Notes under the pieces: generated by a model
The model's database searches: none
What the model saw: the letters and a program-made list of their open reading frames with translations, nothing else
What the model was told of the DNA's origin: nothing
Made by a program: the position numbers and the translations under genes
DNA from: Conidiobolus incongruus B7586
Taxonomy: Eukaryota; Entomophthoromycota; Entomophthoromycetes; Entomophthorales; Conidiobolaceae
Reading direction: 5' to 3'
NCBI GenBank assembly: GCA_000697335.1
Contig: JNEM01006726.1
Span: forward strand, 1 to 51,593
DNA length: 51,593 nt
Part shown: positions 24,301 to 37,562 of the stretch, in pieces
How the letters are laid out: each line of letters starts with the position of its first letter
Numbering within the stretch: the first letter of the stretch is position 1

Positions 24301-25395
24301 TAAGAAATTACGAAATAAAGCAGCGACCATGAGATCCTGCCTGAAAAGTTTTTGGAATAATGACGTTGGCAAGACGTCCCAAGCAATAGTATCTGTAATA
24401 GATGTAAGGATCCAGTTGAGTTCTCCTAAAGGAGTACGACGATCACTTAATCGTCCAGGTAGCTTTAAAACCATTTCAACAGTAATATTTTTAATGAGGG
24501 GATTATGTAAAGAATATAGTCTCAATGCAACTTCAATAGGAGTAGTCAAACATGAAGTAAAAAGATCAGCAGGATAGCAAGGATGACTGGGAAGGACTTC
24601 GTCAGCCTCACAAGCAGCAAATTGAATACACTCCGACATAGGAGGAGGACCATTTTCATTATTTGATTTAGAAGAATGATTTTTGTTGGTATTATAGTAA
24701 TCTTCATTACTTGAATGATTCCCTTGACTTTGTAAATAGTGATTATTTTGTTCGCGGTCTTTCTGCTGCGCAAAACGAAGGAAAGCTCGCACGATATGTC
24801 CTGCATTACTACAATCATAAACAAACATTGAAGGAGATCCCAACCAGTTCTGAATATCTGTAATAGATACTGGTATATACTGAGTATAACTTCTATTAAA
24901 TACCCAAATTTCACCACTTGGAGTAGGTTTTGGTACACCATGACCATTGTAATGAAATAAAATTCGCTCATCTTCAAATGTTCTCCTAAGTCCATTGCAT
25001 AATTTTCTTACTTCCTCCAATGAGGGATCTGCAGATAGCTTATACTTAGCTCTAGGCTGAAGAACTTCATATTGCTGTTGTAAATTCTTTCCAATAGCCT
25101 CCTTAGCCCTATCCGGAGGCTGAGAAAAAGGATCAACCCAGCATTCCAAAGTAGCGCATGGGACAGTCTTAACAATATCTGGAGGATCTGTACCAATATT
25201 CAAACATATGACCAAAGCAACGGCGACAGTTCTATATTTGCGATCGAGACGCCAGTCTAAAGGTTCTTTCTTAGCTTGATCTTTGATCAATTGCACCTGT
25301 TTGCTTAAATTAATCTTTTGACGTACGTCACTATCGTGACGTTTAGAAGTAAAATAGAGGTAGTACTTGGTAGGGTCCATTACCATACTAACCAT
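21336..25395 (-). CDS. KOG1: Raptor/Kog1/Mip1, scaffold subunit of TORC1
   Basis: Raptor presents substrates to TOR kinase within TORC1 at the vacuolar/lysosomal membrane. Three exons, complement(join(21336..21567,21619..21735,21785..25395)), are in phase and encode 1319 aa, a normal length for the family. The N-terminal caspase-like (RNC) domain at about 55-230 includes VICLNIGTDPPDIVK, ILFHYNGHGVPKPTPSGE, WVFNRSYTQYIP and MFVYDCSNAGHI. The pseudo-dyad His152 and Cys195 is kept, as in known Raptors. A HEAT-like helical region follows (about 380-760), then a Ser/Asn/Pro-rich linker (about 740-930), then a C-terminal WD40 propeller (about 990-1319) seen in MLGSSDGSVRLFR, GFSDGSVRGYDVRL and HDGHIKIFDLRHSK. 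The ATG at 25395 is used; in-frame ATGs at 25386 and 25380 are alternatives that change little. Confidence 0.95.
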
Positions 25396-28300
25396 AATTT
25401 AAATATTAAAACTATAAATATTTTTTTTATTTTATATATATTATTTCTAAAAATTAATCAAATTTTTATTAAACCATTATTTTAAAAAAAATTTAGGGTT
25501 TAAATAATTTTAAAAATTTAGAATGACTGCTGAGTCGATTGATTTGAAATTATTGGATTTTTGAAACCTTCGTCATATTCTAAATTTTTAGATTGATATC
25601 TGATCAATTATATATTTTTATTTTAAAGATAATGTATCATTCATTAAAGTTATTATATTAGTTCTATTTTTCTCTTTTAATAATGATACTTATTTAATAT
25701 TAAATTTTTTGTTATTTTTAGAATTTTATAATATAATACATGCTAAAATTATGGTATATATCAATATCATATAACAAAATAGGATACATTTTGTATGCAA
25801 AATTAGTCAAATGTTTTTTTCCTCTATTGACTTTGATCTTATCATCTTGCACAACTATACCCTTTGTGTCTAGGTATACTATAACGGCACTTATAACATG
25901 TGATATATTAACCATATCTCTTAATAGATTGTCATTATGAGATGAAATATATTTGATATTAAATATTTTGATTTTTTATTGTTAATCTTGATAGTATCAA
26001 GTATTCGAAATATTTTGAAAATTATGATTTGTTAAATAATCTCAAGTTTAAAACTTATAAATTTTATTATATTTAAAATGGAATTAATATATCAAATGGC
26101 ATTATTATAAATTCAATATAATCAATTTTAAATAATATATAATTTTAGGCTTCAGTTCATTTCATAATTCACATATTTTTAATTGTATTCTAACTTTTCG
26201 GATTAATCACTATTTGTCTCATTGATAAAGAATGATATGCTCTAGTGTTAGGTTAATCAACTAGTCATTATTCTGAATTCAACTTTGTATATTGATCACA
26301 TATATAGACTATGCAGTTAAAATCACAAGGTTGATTCTGTAAACTTTTCATTGCATTACGGTATCATAATTCAATGAAATTATTTAGTTTTTCATTTTTA
26401 TATCCTTATAAACCATTCGTAATAATCTTTTAGATTTTTGTTTCAATTACACAGTTGCTAATTCTAATAAATTTTTCATCAAATATGACATCATATAGTT
26501 TTATAGGTATGCTAGCTTTCGCTACTATTCAATTTTAAACACATCAATCAACACCAAATAAAATTGAATTACATACTCTAAGCATTAAATCTACAAATTT
26601 CCATATATGATGATATACTGTATATAAATTATCAAAATACAACACAAATAACTAAAAATATATTTGAATAGCCAATTCATGATCTTCACTATTGCAAAAT
26701 AATAAAATTTCAAATTAGATCATCAACTGACTCTTATTTTTATTAGTTATTGCAATACTTCAAATAATATATTAACCTTAATTTCTATTTAAATAATATA
26801 TTATATTACCAAGATATATAACTATTTTTCTCTATTGGTCTGATGGTTATCTAAGTTTATTAAGCCAACTATTCAACTTTACAGTCTTGATCTTGAAATA
26901 CCATAGATAGTTAAAATTTTTGAATTTGATCAATTAATAATAATTTTAATTCAAAAACACTAAAAAATCATTGCAATAAATAGCTTTTTTCAAGGTACAT
27001 TGCGATTTTTAAGATCGCTAATTAATTTTCTGTTCTATACACATTTTTGAATCGTAGTGAAATCTATTAACTATGTGGTATTCCATATTAAAACTCTCAA
27101 CAAAGATGACCATCAAATTCAATTGTAAATGATTTGATTAATCATTAACTCATATCAATTTTAAGTGTAAAATTAAATTTAATCTAATGCAACAGTATAA
27201 CTTTTTGAATATACAAATTATTTTTACAAAATTTTATTTATAATAAAAATTTGAAGCTAATTTTTAATTTCATAATCACTTGAAATTTAACAAATATACC
27301 TAAGTAATCACTTAAAATCAATTATCAAGAATTACTTTTGAAAATTGAGTTATTAAAGTCCTAAAATTAGTCCACCATTAATTAAAATTTCTTAAATTGA
27401 TAAAGTAGATATATTGGACACTTTAGAATAAACAATAATACAAATATTGTACGTTTAAGTGTTCTCATATTGTTTATTTATTAATCAAATGAAAGACACA
27501 ATTACAATATCACTTAAAATGGTATATTATCAATAAAGAATTATACAATATTTCATTGTACTTTTAATTAACTAATGTATTACTCTATTTCTGATTCATA
27601 TATGTCTGTAATCCTATATTTCATCAAATATATATTAGAGAGAGAAAGTAGTTATAATAAAATTAAATAAAAATTATCATGTTTCAACTCCTATAATATA
27701 TATATTTCGAGTTATATAAAGATATGACATTGAATTGGAATCTGATACTTTGTTGAATTTTTTCAGTTGGCTAAAATAGAAGTGACATGAGATACAATAT
27801 ATACCTGATATGTTGAAATGAAAATTTCAGTTTATTAAATTCATTTTAAATATAATTTTTGAATTTTTAATTAATCGTTATTTTTAATTATTATAATGTA
27901 ATTTAATTTTTCTCTAAAAAATATTGACAACTGAAAATATATAGCTAAATTCATCTATAGATATAACAATATATATGGATGATTTACCATTTTATCCCTT
28001 ATATTTTGTAACAACTGAAGCGAATGTAAAACACTGTTCTAATTAAAATCAATAAGAACCGCTGTTATATCAAATGACTACAATAAACAGGATATAATAT
28101 CAACTAAATATTAATACAGCTTCAAGTTTAATTACATTATAGTGTAGATCATATAGCATTTTAATACCAAAATAGATATAAAACTACCAAATATATATTT
28201 ATTTTTTTAATCTTCAAATATTTGCAAAACACTCCAATTATCCAATTCTGTATCATGTATATTACCAAAAATCGTCACTTTAAAAATAATAATTGTGATT

Positions 28301-29737
28301 TTGATATTATAAGATATATAAAATTTTTGAATACAATTGATACTCTGTTGAAGATAAGTTTAAATATTGATCATTACTATTATTTTAATATTAAAAATGA
28401 TTTTAATTCAATCGTTAAATATATAATATCTAAAATATCGAATCTTTAAAATATGAGTTTCATTAAATTTTTCATGATTATCGAAAATTATTAAATTTAA
28501 TATACATTGATTCAAATTACTAAGATATATATTATAATACAATTCAAGTAATGTATTTAAGGGAAAACATGTAACAATCATATCATTGAGAACGCCATGC
28601 AGTGTTGAAAATTAATGAATTTTACTAATGTAAAGGATAAACTAGTGATTTTATTGAATCAATTAATATATTTTATATTGACATAATGATTTTAAACATG
28701 AGTTATAGGTATTTATCTAATAATATGTTCAATCATTTCTCTATATTTTATTATTGAGAGATATATGAATATTCGTTGTTATAGTTTTTTCCTATACAGC
28801 ATTTATCAATAGCCTTAATGCATCTCAATCCATAAAAATAATAGTTATATGAACTTAAGCTTATACCATGGTAACCACTAATTTAAAAATCATCTCAAGT
28901 TAAATATTTTTTAAAATCTCCTGGTTAATTTATAAAGCTACAATGGTCTCTATAGCGATGCATGGATACATATAAGTTGGCCAAGCACTAACTTGAATCA
29001 AGGATTTAATGCTATAGCATTATATAGAATAGGTTCACGCATGATCTAAGAATATAATTTGTACAATTTGATCCAATTTGTATCCAAATTAACTGAACTA
29101 ATTTATAATTTATTGGTTTATTTTTATACTAAAAAGCTTTAATCATTATTAAATCATTTGTACATGAGAAAATCCATCAGTCTAAAATTAAACTATTTCA
29201 AGTTAGACCATTTTTATACAGTATTTTGAATGTTATTCTTTGAATAATGGTCTGATATTGTATTGTCATAATTGTTAAAATGATCATTTGTATCAATACC
29301 ATCTAATCGTTGAAGTGGATTTTGGTTAAATTTTATAGGTACAGTTTGGCAAAATGTAACATGCAAAAATTATTCTATACAAATAGAATCTAACCTCAAT
29401 TGAATTTGGAATAGGTTACCCAATCACACCGGTCCAATGCATCAACCAATTAATTTCCCAGCTATATATAGTATCTCATCTCCACGTCAGTTTCCTTTTG
29501 ATCATATCTCAAATTTATCATCAGTTTATGTTACAAATACTGAAATAATTCATCAATCATTACCCCTACATCATTCATTTATAATCTTATTATCGAGTAT
29601 TTGCAATTTATCTCTCTTTAACTTCTAATATCAAAACACTAAATATTCGATACACAAAAATCTACAAATAATATTCTTTTTTATCCTCTAATCAACTTTT
29701 ATTCAATTATTAATATCCAAAATTAAACTCAGTCAAA
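25396..29737. other. 4.3 kb AT-rich intergenic DNA between divergent genes
   Basis: Between the divergent starts of Raptor and the BAR-SH3 gene. Frames of 60-75 codons occur (for example 25740-25940 and 28222-28449), but their composition is that of the surrounding DNA and they match nothing. A 14 bp perfect palindrome AATGCTATAGCATT lies at 29008-29021. Nothing else is recognised. Confidence 0.5.
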
Positions 29738-31664
29738 ATGGCAATGTCAATTGGTAAAAATTTTGGCAAATTAAAACAAGTAATCATTCAATCCATTTGA
29801 TTTATTCTAAATCAAACCTCAAATGGACCCCATCTTTAAATCTTCCTCAACTCATTCTAATCTTTATTACCTTTATAGTGGACTTCAGAGAAATTAGGAA
29901 GTGCTGATAAAACTGAAGTCAATGAAGATTTTAAAATTTTATCTGAAGAAACCGATAATAGAAATGAAACCTTACAAAAATTAGAAACTCACGTCGATTT
30001 GTATTTAAAAAATTTGGGTACCTATGATAAATTTATTTAATATATAGCAGATTATTCAATTTTGGTGATATTATAATAGGTAAACGTAAGGCCACAGCTG
30101 AAGACAAGAATAAAACTATGCCAATTGAAGCTTTAGCCCATGTTATGATTAATCAATCTGCAATTATTGGAGAAGGAACAAACTATGGTATACCGTGCAT
30201 CTGCCATCAATGATATACATTTTCTTATACTTTTATATAGGTAAGGCATTGTTTAAAGTTGGTACTGCCCATGAAAAGATCGCGAATATTCAGCTTGAAT
30301 ATGTAAGTACATGAATTTACAAAAATTTCCTATTTAATTTAACATTTACATTTTTAGGTTAACAAAGTGCGTGCTGGCTACTACAACAACCTTGAAAAAT
30401 CTTTATCTGATTTGAAAGACTTTTATGTAAATCATATATTGATTTCAACCCAATCCGTTTTTCTAATTTCAAGTTATAGAAATTAAAAGCTAAATTGGAG
30501 AACAGACGTTTAGACTTAGATGCCAAATTGAGTCAAATGCAAAAAGCTAAGAAAGAAAAACCTGAACTGGAAGAAGCCGTAAGAGCTGCTCAAAACAAGT
30601 ACGATGATTCTTTGGCAGATACTTTTAACAGAATGATTATGATTAATGAGGCTGAAGAATTACAAGTTCGCGACTTGGCTACTTTTGTTGAATCAGAGTT
30701 AAATTATTATACCAAGTGTGCTGAAATCCTCACTCCCTTACTTTCATCTATTAAAGAACTCTCAAACAACCCTCGTCCTAAACGTAATTATTCATTAGGA
30801 CCTACTGCCAGCGACTCTTACTCCTCATCTTACTCAAATCGTTATCGCGAATATGATGATCATTCTGCTCATACCCCCGATTCTATAGATGATGATCGTT
30901 CTAGCTATTTTGAACGTAGAGAGCTTAATCGTAGTAAGAGTATTAGCAGTAATTCAGGCAGATCCAACAGCAAACCTCCTCTACCACCTCCTCTTGCTCC
31001 TCGCAAAAAGGTCAAACAGATGCGATGCATATATGGTTTCTCTTCCAATGACAGTGAAGAATTAAGCATGGAGCCTGGAGACTTAATTACAGTCATTGAG
31101 GAAGTTGACGAAGGCTGGTGGATTGGTGAAATTAAAGAAGGTCGTACTAAGCGTGTTGGTATGTTCCCCGTCAATTACACTGAACCAGTCACAGTCACTG
31201 CACCAACTCGCTCTGAATCTTACCACAATAATTCTTCAGCTTCTCAAGATCCTTGGAATCCTAACAAGCCTGATCCTTTTGATGAGCCCCAAGAAATTGA
31301 ATATTCTTCTTCCACCAGAAAAGCTTCAACCCCAACACGCAAGCCCATCCCAGGTATGATGACTGACTCAGATTCCGAGTCACGTCCTGGCTTCCGTAGA
31401 TCTATGTCATCGAATAGTGTACCCCCTCCTCGTCCCAGTGGTCCTAAGCCTACAGGCACTGTCCGTTCATCTGCTGCTTCAGGAACTGCATCACCAAACC
31501 GTCTTGGTGCTCAACCTCCAGGTGGAATGGCCGCACGTTCTAATTCGTCAAATTCATATGCCAATGACGAAACAGAAGATGTTTGTCGCGAGTGTGGTTG
31601 CGACGACTTTTGTGCCAATCCTTTCAAGAGGGGATCTTGCAACAATTGCTTCCATAAACATTGA
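29738..31664 (+). CDS. BAR and SH3 domain protein, fungal endophilin-like, with C-terminal Cys/His motif
   Basis: Six exons, join(29738..29779,29879..30017,30080..30187,30241..30302,30358..30426,30480..31664), encode 534 aa. The N-terminal 240 residues form a coiled BAR domain (FGKLKQWTSEKLGSADKTEV; ALFKVGTAHEKIANIQLEYV; LSQMQKAKKEKPELEEAV; FVESELNYYTKCAEIL), expected to bind and bend membranes in endocytosis or cortical trafficking. A disordered Ser-rich linker follows, then a proline stretch (PPLPPPLAPR, about 306-315), then an SH3 domain at about 318-376 with the ALYDY-equivalent RCIYGFSS, EEVDEGWWIGE and GMFPVNYTE. After a second disordered linker the protein ends in C-x2-C-G-C-x3-C, then C-x2-CFHKH: Cys509, 512, 514, 518, 527 and 530 with His532 and 534. 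This is probably a small zinc site. The family resembles the BAR-SH3 'signalling' proteins of filamentous fungi rather than Rvs167. Confidence 0.88.
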
Positions 31665-33725
31665 TTGTTCTCACTATCGAAATTATTCACCCAATTTTAT
31701 TCAAATCCTATTGGGGTATATTGTAATTCCAATTCTACTATAATTTTTACTTAATATATTTAAAACTTCCAAACTTTAGATTAATACTATTTCAATCCTC
31801 CTTTCTATATTAAAAATCTCCAACTTAATAATGAATAAATTCAAACATTCTAACTCATTTAATTATAGCTTTTAAACTTTGAATAAAATAATTTTATAAT
31901 TCAAGTATTCATTTAATAAAATTATCATTCTTATGTTAAAATGAATTGATTGAATTTTTCTCAAATAATTTACATCCCCCTTGCCATTATGGGCTTTTGG
32001 AAAATAGATAGTTTAATATATTCTTATCTGATTTAATACAAACAGTAAAATCAATATTCTAAATGAACAATTCTTTGCTGATAGGAAAATATTTTTGAAT
32101 AAATATTGGATACAGTAACTTCAATCATATATTTAAATATTATTATTGGTCAATAAATGTTTATTTATATTTCAAATATAAATTTTAATCCAATTTTCAT
32201 CTGATAAGCTTTAGTATTATATACTAAAAAAAACAATTTTAACATTATTAAATTTAAGGAGTAATAAAAGTGTAAGAGGGAGTTATTGGTCATTTGAGCA
32301 AAATTTTATGAATAGATCATGGTCAAACCTTAAAATTATAATCATTTATCATAATATAATATATTAATTATATTTTTCTATAATTTGTATAAAAATATTT
32401 ATTTCACTATTTGCTAATATTTATATATGAATTAATTTATGTTTGTTATATTTATACTGTTCATTAAATATATCATAATTAAATTCTTTTATTGTATTTA
32501 ATTAACTCAAAATTTGAATTGAAAAGAATAAATCAATCAAAACTTTAATTTATATATAGACGTCATAATAATTGTAATAATGAAAACTAGGAAACGAGTG
32601 AATAGTAATCAATTCTAAATGTTTTATAAGCCAGAACAAAGTTATAGTCAATTAATATCGTGAAAAAAAATGATTTTAGGAACAATAGCTTTGTCAAAAA
32701 CGATGTTTAAGAATAATTTGAATAGTACATTATCAATATTTAAATAATGCTTAAGGCTTTTTTTGGTTTATATACTTAATGTATATAAAGTTTATTTTAT
32801 TTAAATATCTAAAATTATATTAACATATATCGATTATCCAATTATTGATAGTTCTCGAAACAATGATGAAATAATAAAATAATAAAATAATAAAATCTTT
32901 ATATATTGAAATTTCTTTATGATTCGAATATGTTTAATTACAAGAAATTTGCATATATAAGCTATTAAACTAGAATAAAATTATTTCAAGCTTTTTTGTA
33001 CTGCAATATTCAATGCTTGGTTTTTAAATACAATTGCTAATTATTTTATTTAAAAGCCATTACAAAATTACTAAATTTACATCAATTACTTGGGTCCAAA
33101 TAATATTATTTTTGAATATTATTGCTTCTTAATTGTCTGTTGCTGCAAAGCTTTAAATATTCTATCATAAATTGACATTTTATAAAATACAATGTAATTA
33201 ATTAATACACATAATCAGTTTCTAAAATATTTATATTAATACAAGGAAAATAAATTTAATTAGTAGTTATATATTTGATATTTATATAGCTGGAATATTT
33301 AAGGATATTTAAGTTTGAAATAGATAATATCATTCATGGTTTACATAATTAATTAATAACTCATGTTTTAAGTAATAGATTAGTAATCAAGGATTCTAAA
33401 ATAATATAATAATTTTTATAAAAACATAAATAGAATTTCTTTGTTATCACTTTCATGTTAATATTATTAAACTAATTATTGATGTGAATTGATTAAGAAA
33501 ATTTTATATAAAAAATTTATAATATTAACTATTATATAAATTAATGACCTAAAAACAAACAAATTCTTCAAAATAGAAACTGAAAACCTATTAATATTGA
33601 ACTTTAAGAAATTTAATATTTAATTTATAAATATATTTAAATATAAGGAAATATTTCAGATTTTCAAGATTGTTAGAAGTTTTATTGAATTTTATTTTCA
33701 ATTGTCTGGAAGAATTTAAAGACCA
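31665..33725. other. AT-rich intergenic DNA
   Basis: 3' flank of the BAR-SH3 gene followed by very AT-rich DNA up to the mariner-like element. It contains one short tandem repeat at 32868-32896 and no gene. Confidence 0.5.
32868..32896. repeat. 8-bp tandem repeat, about 3.5 units
   Basis: Unit AAATAATA repeated directly between 32868 and 32896. A simple-sequence tract with no functional implication. Confidence 0.6.
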
Positions 33726-35036
33726 AGTATTACTATAGAATCAAAAAAATGGGAAATTTTTTAATTTCTAATTTTTCAAACATATTATTAGTTTCAAATA
33801 AAAAAATATATACAAAACAACTAGGAAAATAAATAGTTTTAAATTATATATATATATAATAACTTTTTTGATTAAAAAAATAATTTTTTAAAATTAGTTG
33901 TTTAATTTAATTATACTTAAATTAAATAATAATTATCAAAAGTCTTTTATTTTAGTATTAGTAAAACTTAACTATAAACCTTTTAAAATCATTTAAAATT
34001 TACAAACAGCTTTTGATAATAAAATATTATTTAAATTAACAATTTAATACTAGGTAAATTATTTTAAAACTAAAAGAGAAATTACTTAAAACTTATTAAA
34101 TTTAAAAGATTAATTTTAATTATTACTTTTTTAATTATTAATAAAATAAAAAAATATATTGAAAAACACCTTTTTATTTTAGTTAAAGAATTATCAAGAT
34201 ACTTTAATATTAATCACACAAGTATTTTATATATATTAAAGTTTAAATTAAAATTAATTAATAAAAATATAAAATAGGTACTTTTTAATTAAACTAAAGC
34301 TTAAAAAAATTAAAATAGCTATTGTTAAATAAAACTTATTAAAGTATAACTAGAAACTAAAGTTTTTATAGTGAATTATTATAATTAATAAATCTTAGAT
34401 TTTTCTATATAATATTTTATTAAAACATAAATCAAAGTGTTAAATTAAGTTAAATTAACCCCCTCTATAAATTCTTTTAAATAAATACTTTGTTGATAAA
34501 TAAATGTTAATTGTTATAATAAATTATAATAGTATATGTTATTCTTATTTAGTTCTTAAAAAAATCAATTAATAATAAACTTTATATTTTTTTTAAATAA
34601 AACTATTTCTAATTAGTATTCTTAATATAATTTAAAAAAACCTATTATTTTATATAATAATTATAAAATATATAAATTTAGAGTTGTAAAAAACTTTTTA
34701 ATTAAAAATAACTAGAAAAAATTACCACATCTAATATATTCTTTAGATTATAACTTATGTGATTATAATTGTTTTAAGCAATTAAAAAACTAACTTATAA
34801 AAAAGAAAATTTCTACAGGAAAATTTAATTGGTATATAAAATATCAAATTTTAGTATTTAATAAAAAAAATTATTTTTTAAGTATTAGATCTTTGTTAAA
34901 AGTATAGCAAAAGTAATTAGAAATAAAAGAAATTATTAATTTTATATTATATATCTATTTTTACTTTTTATATATTAAAATGTTTATTTTTTTTCAATTG
35001 CAAAAAATTCCTATTATTTAAATTACAAAGTAATAT
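33726..35036 (+). mobile_element. Mariner-like DNA transposon, copy A, AT-collapsed
   Basis: A 1311 bp unit, the classic mariner size, with imperfect terminal inverted repeats of about 40 bp. The left end reads AGTATTACTATAGAATC and the reverse complement of the right end reads AATATTACTTTGTAATTTA. In one frame of the plus strand the C-terminal half of a mariner transposase is readable. IILYNNYKIYKFRVVKNFL corresponds to the DNA-x-PH region. LPHLIYSLDYNLCDYNCF at 34722-34775 corresponds to mariner LPHPPYSPDLAPCDYHLF, which carries the third catalytic Asp. NYFLSIRSLLKV.QK.LEIK corresponds to the C-terminal G-I-x-x-L-x-x-R-W-x-K-C block. Conserved Pro codons read CTA and the conserved Trp reads TAG, which are C-to-T and G-to-A changes. 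The transposase is dead. The same element recurs at about 41638-43169. Confidence 0.72.
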
Positions 35037-36817
35037 ATTATCTTTCATATTTAGAAATAATTAACTAAATATAATATAATTTATATAACCTTATATTTGT
35101 TAATCAAAATATACAAAATAAACTATCAAGAATGAAATAAAAAATAGCTATAATCTTATTACAATATAATATAAAAATGTTTTTTAAAAGCCTGAATAAT
35201 CTGATTATATAATAGATATTTAGATTATGATTATTCATTTAAATAGTATTTTTATACTTGAATAATTTAATAAATAATAAAGTAAAGCATCTTAAAATTG
35301 ATAAATATATATATAATTGTTAAAAATAGATTTTATAAAAAACAAAACTAATGATGTAATACCTAATAATATATCAAATATGTAAAACTTTGAAAGTTTG
35401 AAAAATAAATATATGGTATATTAAATGATTATAACCCTTTTGAAACATTTTATTATGTATAAATTTTGTTTAATCAAAGTATATAATAGTTAAAATAAAT
35501 TAGGTATTAAAATATTGAAATATAAATTAAAATATATAATATTTACAAAAATCACTTAATGATTAAAAATATTTTTGAAAATATAATAACAATTTCATGA
35601 TAAATCTTATAATATTAAGGAATTTAAGTAATTGAAATTGATTAAAAAATCTTTAATTTTTAGGGTGTTTATTACTCCTCTTAAACTCTCATTATTTTAT
35701 TATTAATATTAAAATTTCAAAAATTTAACATTGAAATAAAAATAATATACTAAATATGAATATAATACTTAAATATTTTTAATAAGTTTATTTGATTTTC
35801 ACCATATTTATTTCTCTGGTTTATAACAATATAATAATAATATCAATCTCTTATAAAATATTTGAAATACAAAAACAATCACTGAGAGCAAAGGTTGCTG
35901 ACTAACAGTAATAGCTTGATCCTAATTCTAAATTCTGAATATTTTTTGAATATAAAAAAGATGATTTAAGCTTAAATATGTGATTGACTATATTTAATAA
36001 ATAATACTTCTTTAATAGAATAGTTCTCAAGAATATATAATAGTATTAATTATATTATTTTGATGTTGATGATAAATAATACATTAGATATAATATTTAA
36101 TCACACTTATTTTAACTGGTCTTGCATCACACCATTTCGATGATAATAATGGACACTCATTGGAATAAATTTGTTAAGAGCAAGTAATATTAATATTAAC
36201 ATAATTAAAATTATATAATTAGTTAATAAATATTATATCATCCTTCTTCACATTGGTTTCGAAACAATTCCCATTTTTATCTTGAAAATGGTGTATTTTA
36301 CATCAAAAAGAAAATATCTTAATAGTTTAAATAATTTATATGAAATATCAGATATTATATATATTAATATTTTAATTATATTTTGAATCAAATTTTATTC
36401 TATTGTAATTTGAAATAATCCAGATTAATTTTATTGATATTATGATTTCTAATTTATTCAATCCCGATAAATAATGTATAAATCATGGAAAATTTAAAAT
36501 TTGTTATTAAAAACTAATGTCAAATAGTGAATATAGTATTTTGAATAATTAATAGTATGAGCACAAAGCAATGATAATAATCAAAGGTTCAGCCTACATA
36601 AAGTTCAATTAAAAAGTTGATAATTTTCAATCAAGAATTTTGAAACAAATTGAAAATTAGTAAAATAGTTAATTTATAAGTCAAGTTATAAATATACTGA
36701 AAATAATATAGTTATTTAATTAAGTTTAAATGGTTAAACTCTATCATCAATTATTTTGTTTATATTATTATTTTGTACAAATTAATCATTTGTTATAAAT
36801 AGATGTTTGAAAAAAAA
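35037..36817. other. AT-rich intergenic DNA downstream of GrpE
   Basis: No gene, RNA or repeat unit recognised; it separates mariner copy A from the 3' end of the Mge1 gene. Confidence 0.5.
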
Positions 36818-37562
36818 CTAGTTGGTAGCTTGGACAACACCGACTTGAGCGGGACGAATGACACGACCGTTCAAGGTGTAACCGATCTTTTCAACGGCGA
36901 AGACAGTGTTAGCATCCTTGTTGGGAACGGGAGCTTGATAGAGAGCTTGATGTTGGTTGGGGTCGAATTCTTGGTCAATGGGGTTGATTTGTTCAACACC
37001 ATGGCGCTTCAAGGTCTTGAGAAGTTCTGTTTGGGTCATAGAGACACCACTGTACAAGTCAGCGAGTTCTTTGTGGTTTTCTTTATCGTTGTACATAGCT
37101 TCGGGGACAGATTTCAAAGCTAAACCTAAGATATCGACAGTATCGACTAAGTCTTTGACGAACTTTTGAATGGCAAATTGAGAAGCTTGTTCTTTTTCCT
37201 TTTGAGTGCGCTGTCTAAGATTTTCCATATCGGCTAAAGCTCTCAAGTAACCATCCTAAGTGAAGGTGAATAAAATGGATTTAATCAAATAAGTGTTAAT
37301 TTACTTGTAATTTAGATAACTTTTGTTCTTTTTCTTCTAATTGCTTTTTGAGTTCAGCAACAAGGTCAGATTCTTTAGCTTCTTTGCTTTCTTCAGGTTT
37401 GGCTTCGGCCTTAGTTTCGCCAGAGTTGGCTTCAGTGGTATAGAAACGAGTATTGGCAGCAACACGATTGACAGCTTGTAAAGGAGCAAAAGCGGTAACA
37501 TTATTTCTGATGACGTTAGAACTTGATCTATAGGCCAATCTAGCAATTGTGTTCATTTTCAT
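36818..37562 (-). CDS. MGE1: Mitochondrial GrpE, nucleotide exchange factor of mtHsp70
   Basis: Mge1 releases ADP from mitochondrial Hsp70 (Ssc1) and so drives matrix protein import and folding. Two exons, complement(join(36818..37255,37305..37562)), encode 231 aa. Residues 1 to about 42 form a basic, Ser/Arg-rich presequence with a likely cleavage near TRFYTT. An acidic/Lys-rich stretch and a long coiled coil follow (about 60-140; ALADMENLRQRTQKEKEQA). The C-terminal beta domain carries the GrpE signature: FDPNQHQALYQAP, AVEKIGYTLNGRVIRPAQVGV. The first ATG (37562) is assumed; a second in-frame ATG lies two codons on. Codons are richer in C at third positions than in neighbouring genes, as expected for a well-expressed protein. 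Confidence 0.95.

Noticed and set aside
25718-25940. Overlapping 65-66 codon frames on both strands
   Set aside because: Low-complexity AT translation, no motif, no splice partners.
28222-28449. 75-codon open frame as a gene
   Set aside because: Its Ile/Asn/Tyr-rich composition equals that of translated AT-rich DNA. A frame of this length is expected by chance several times in this much intergenic sequence.
29008-29021. Perfect palindrome AATGCTATAGCATT as an operator or hairpin
   Set aside because: Palindromes of 14 bp are expected by chance at this base composition; it has no partner sites and is 700 bp from the nearest gene.
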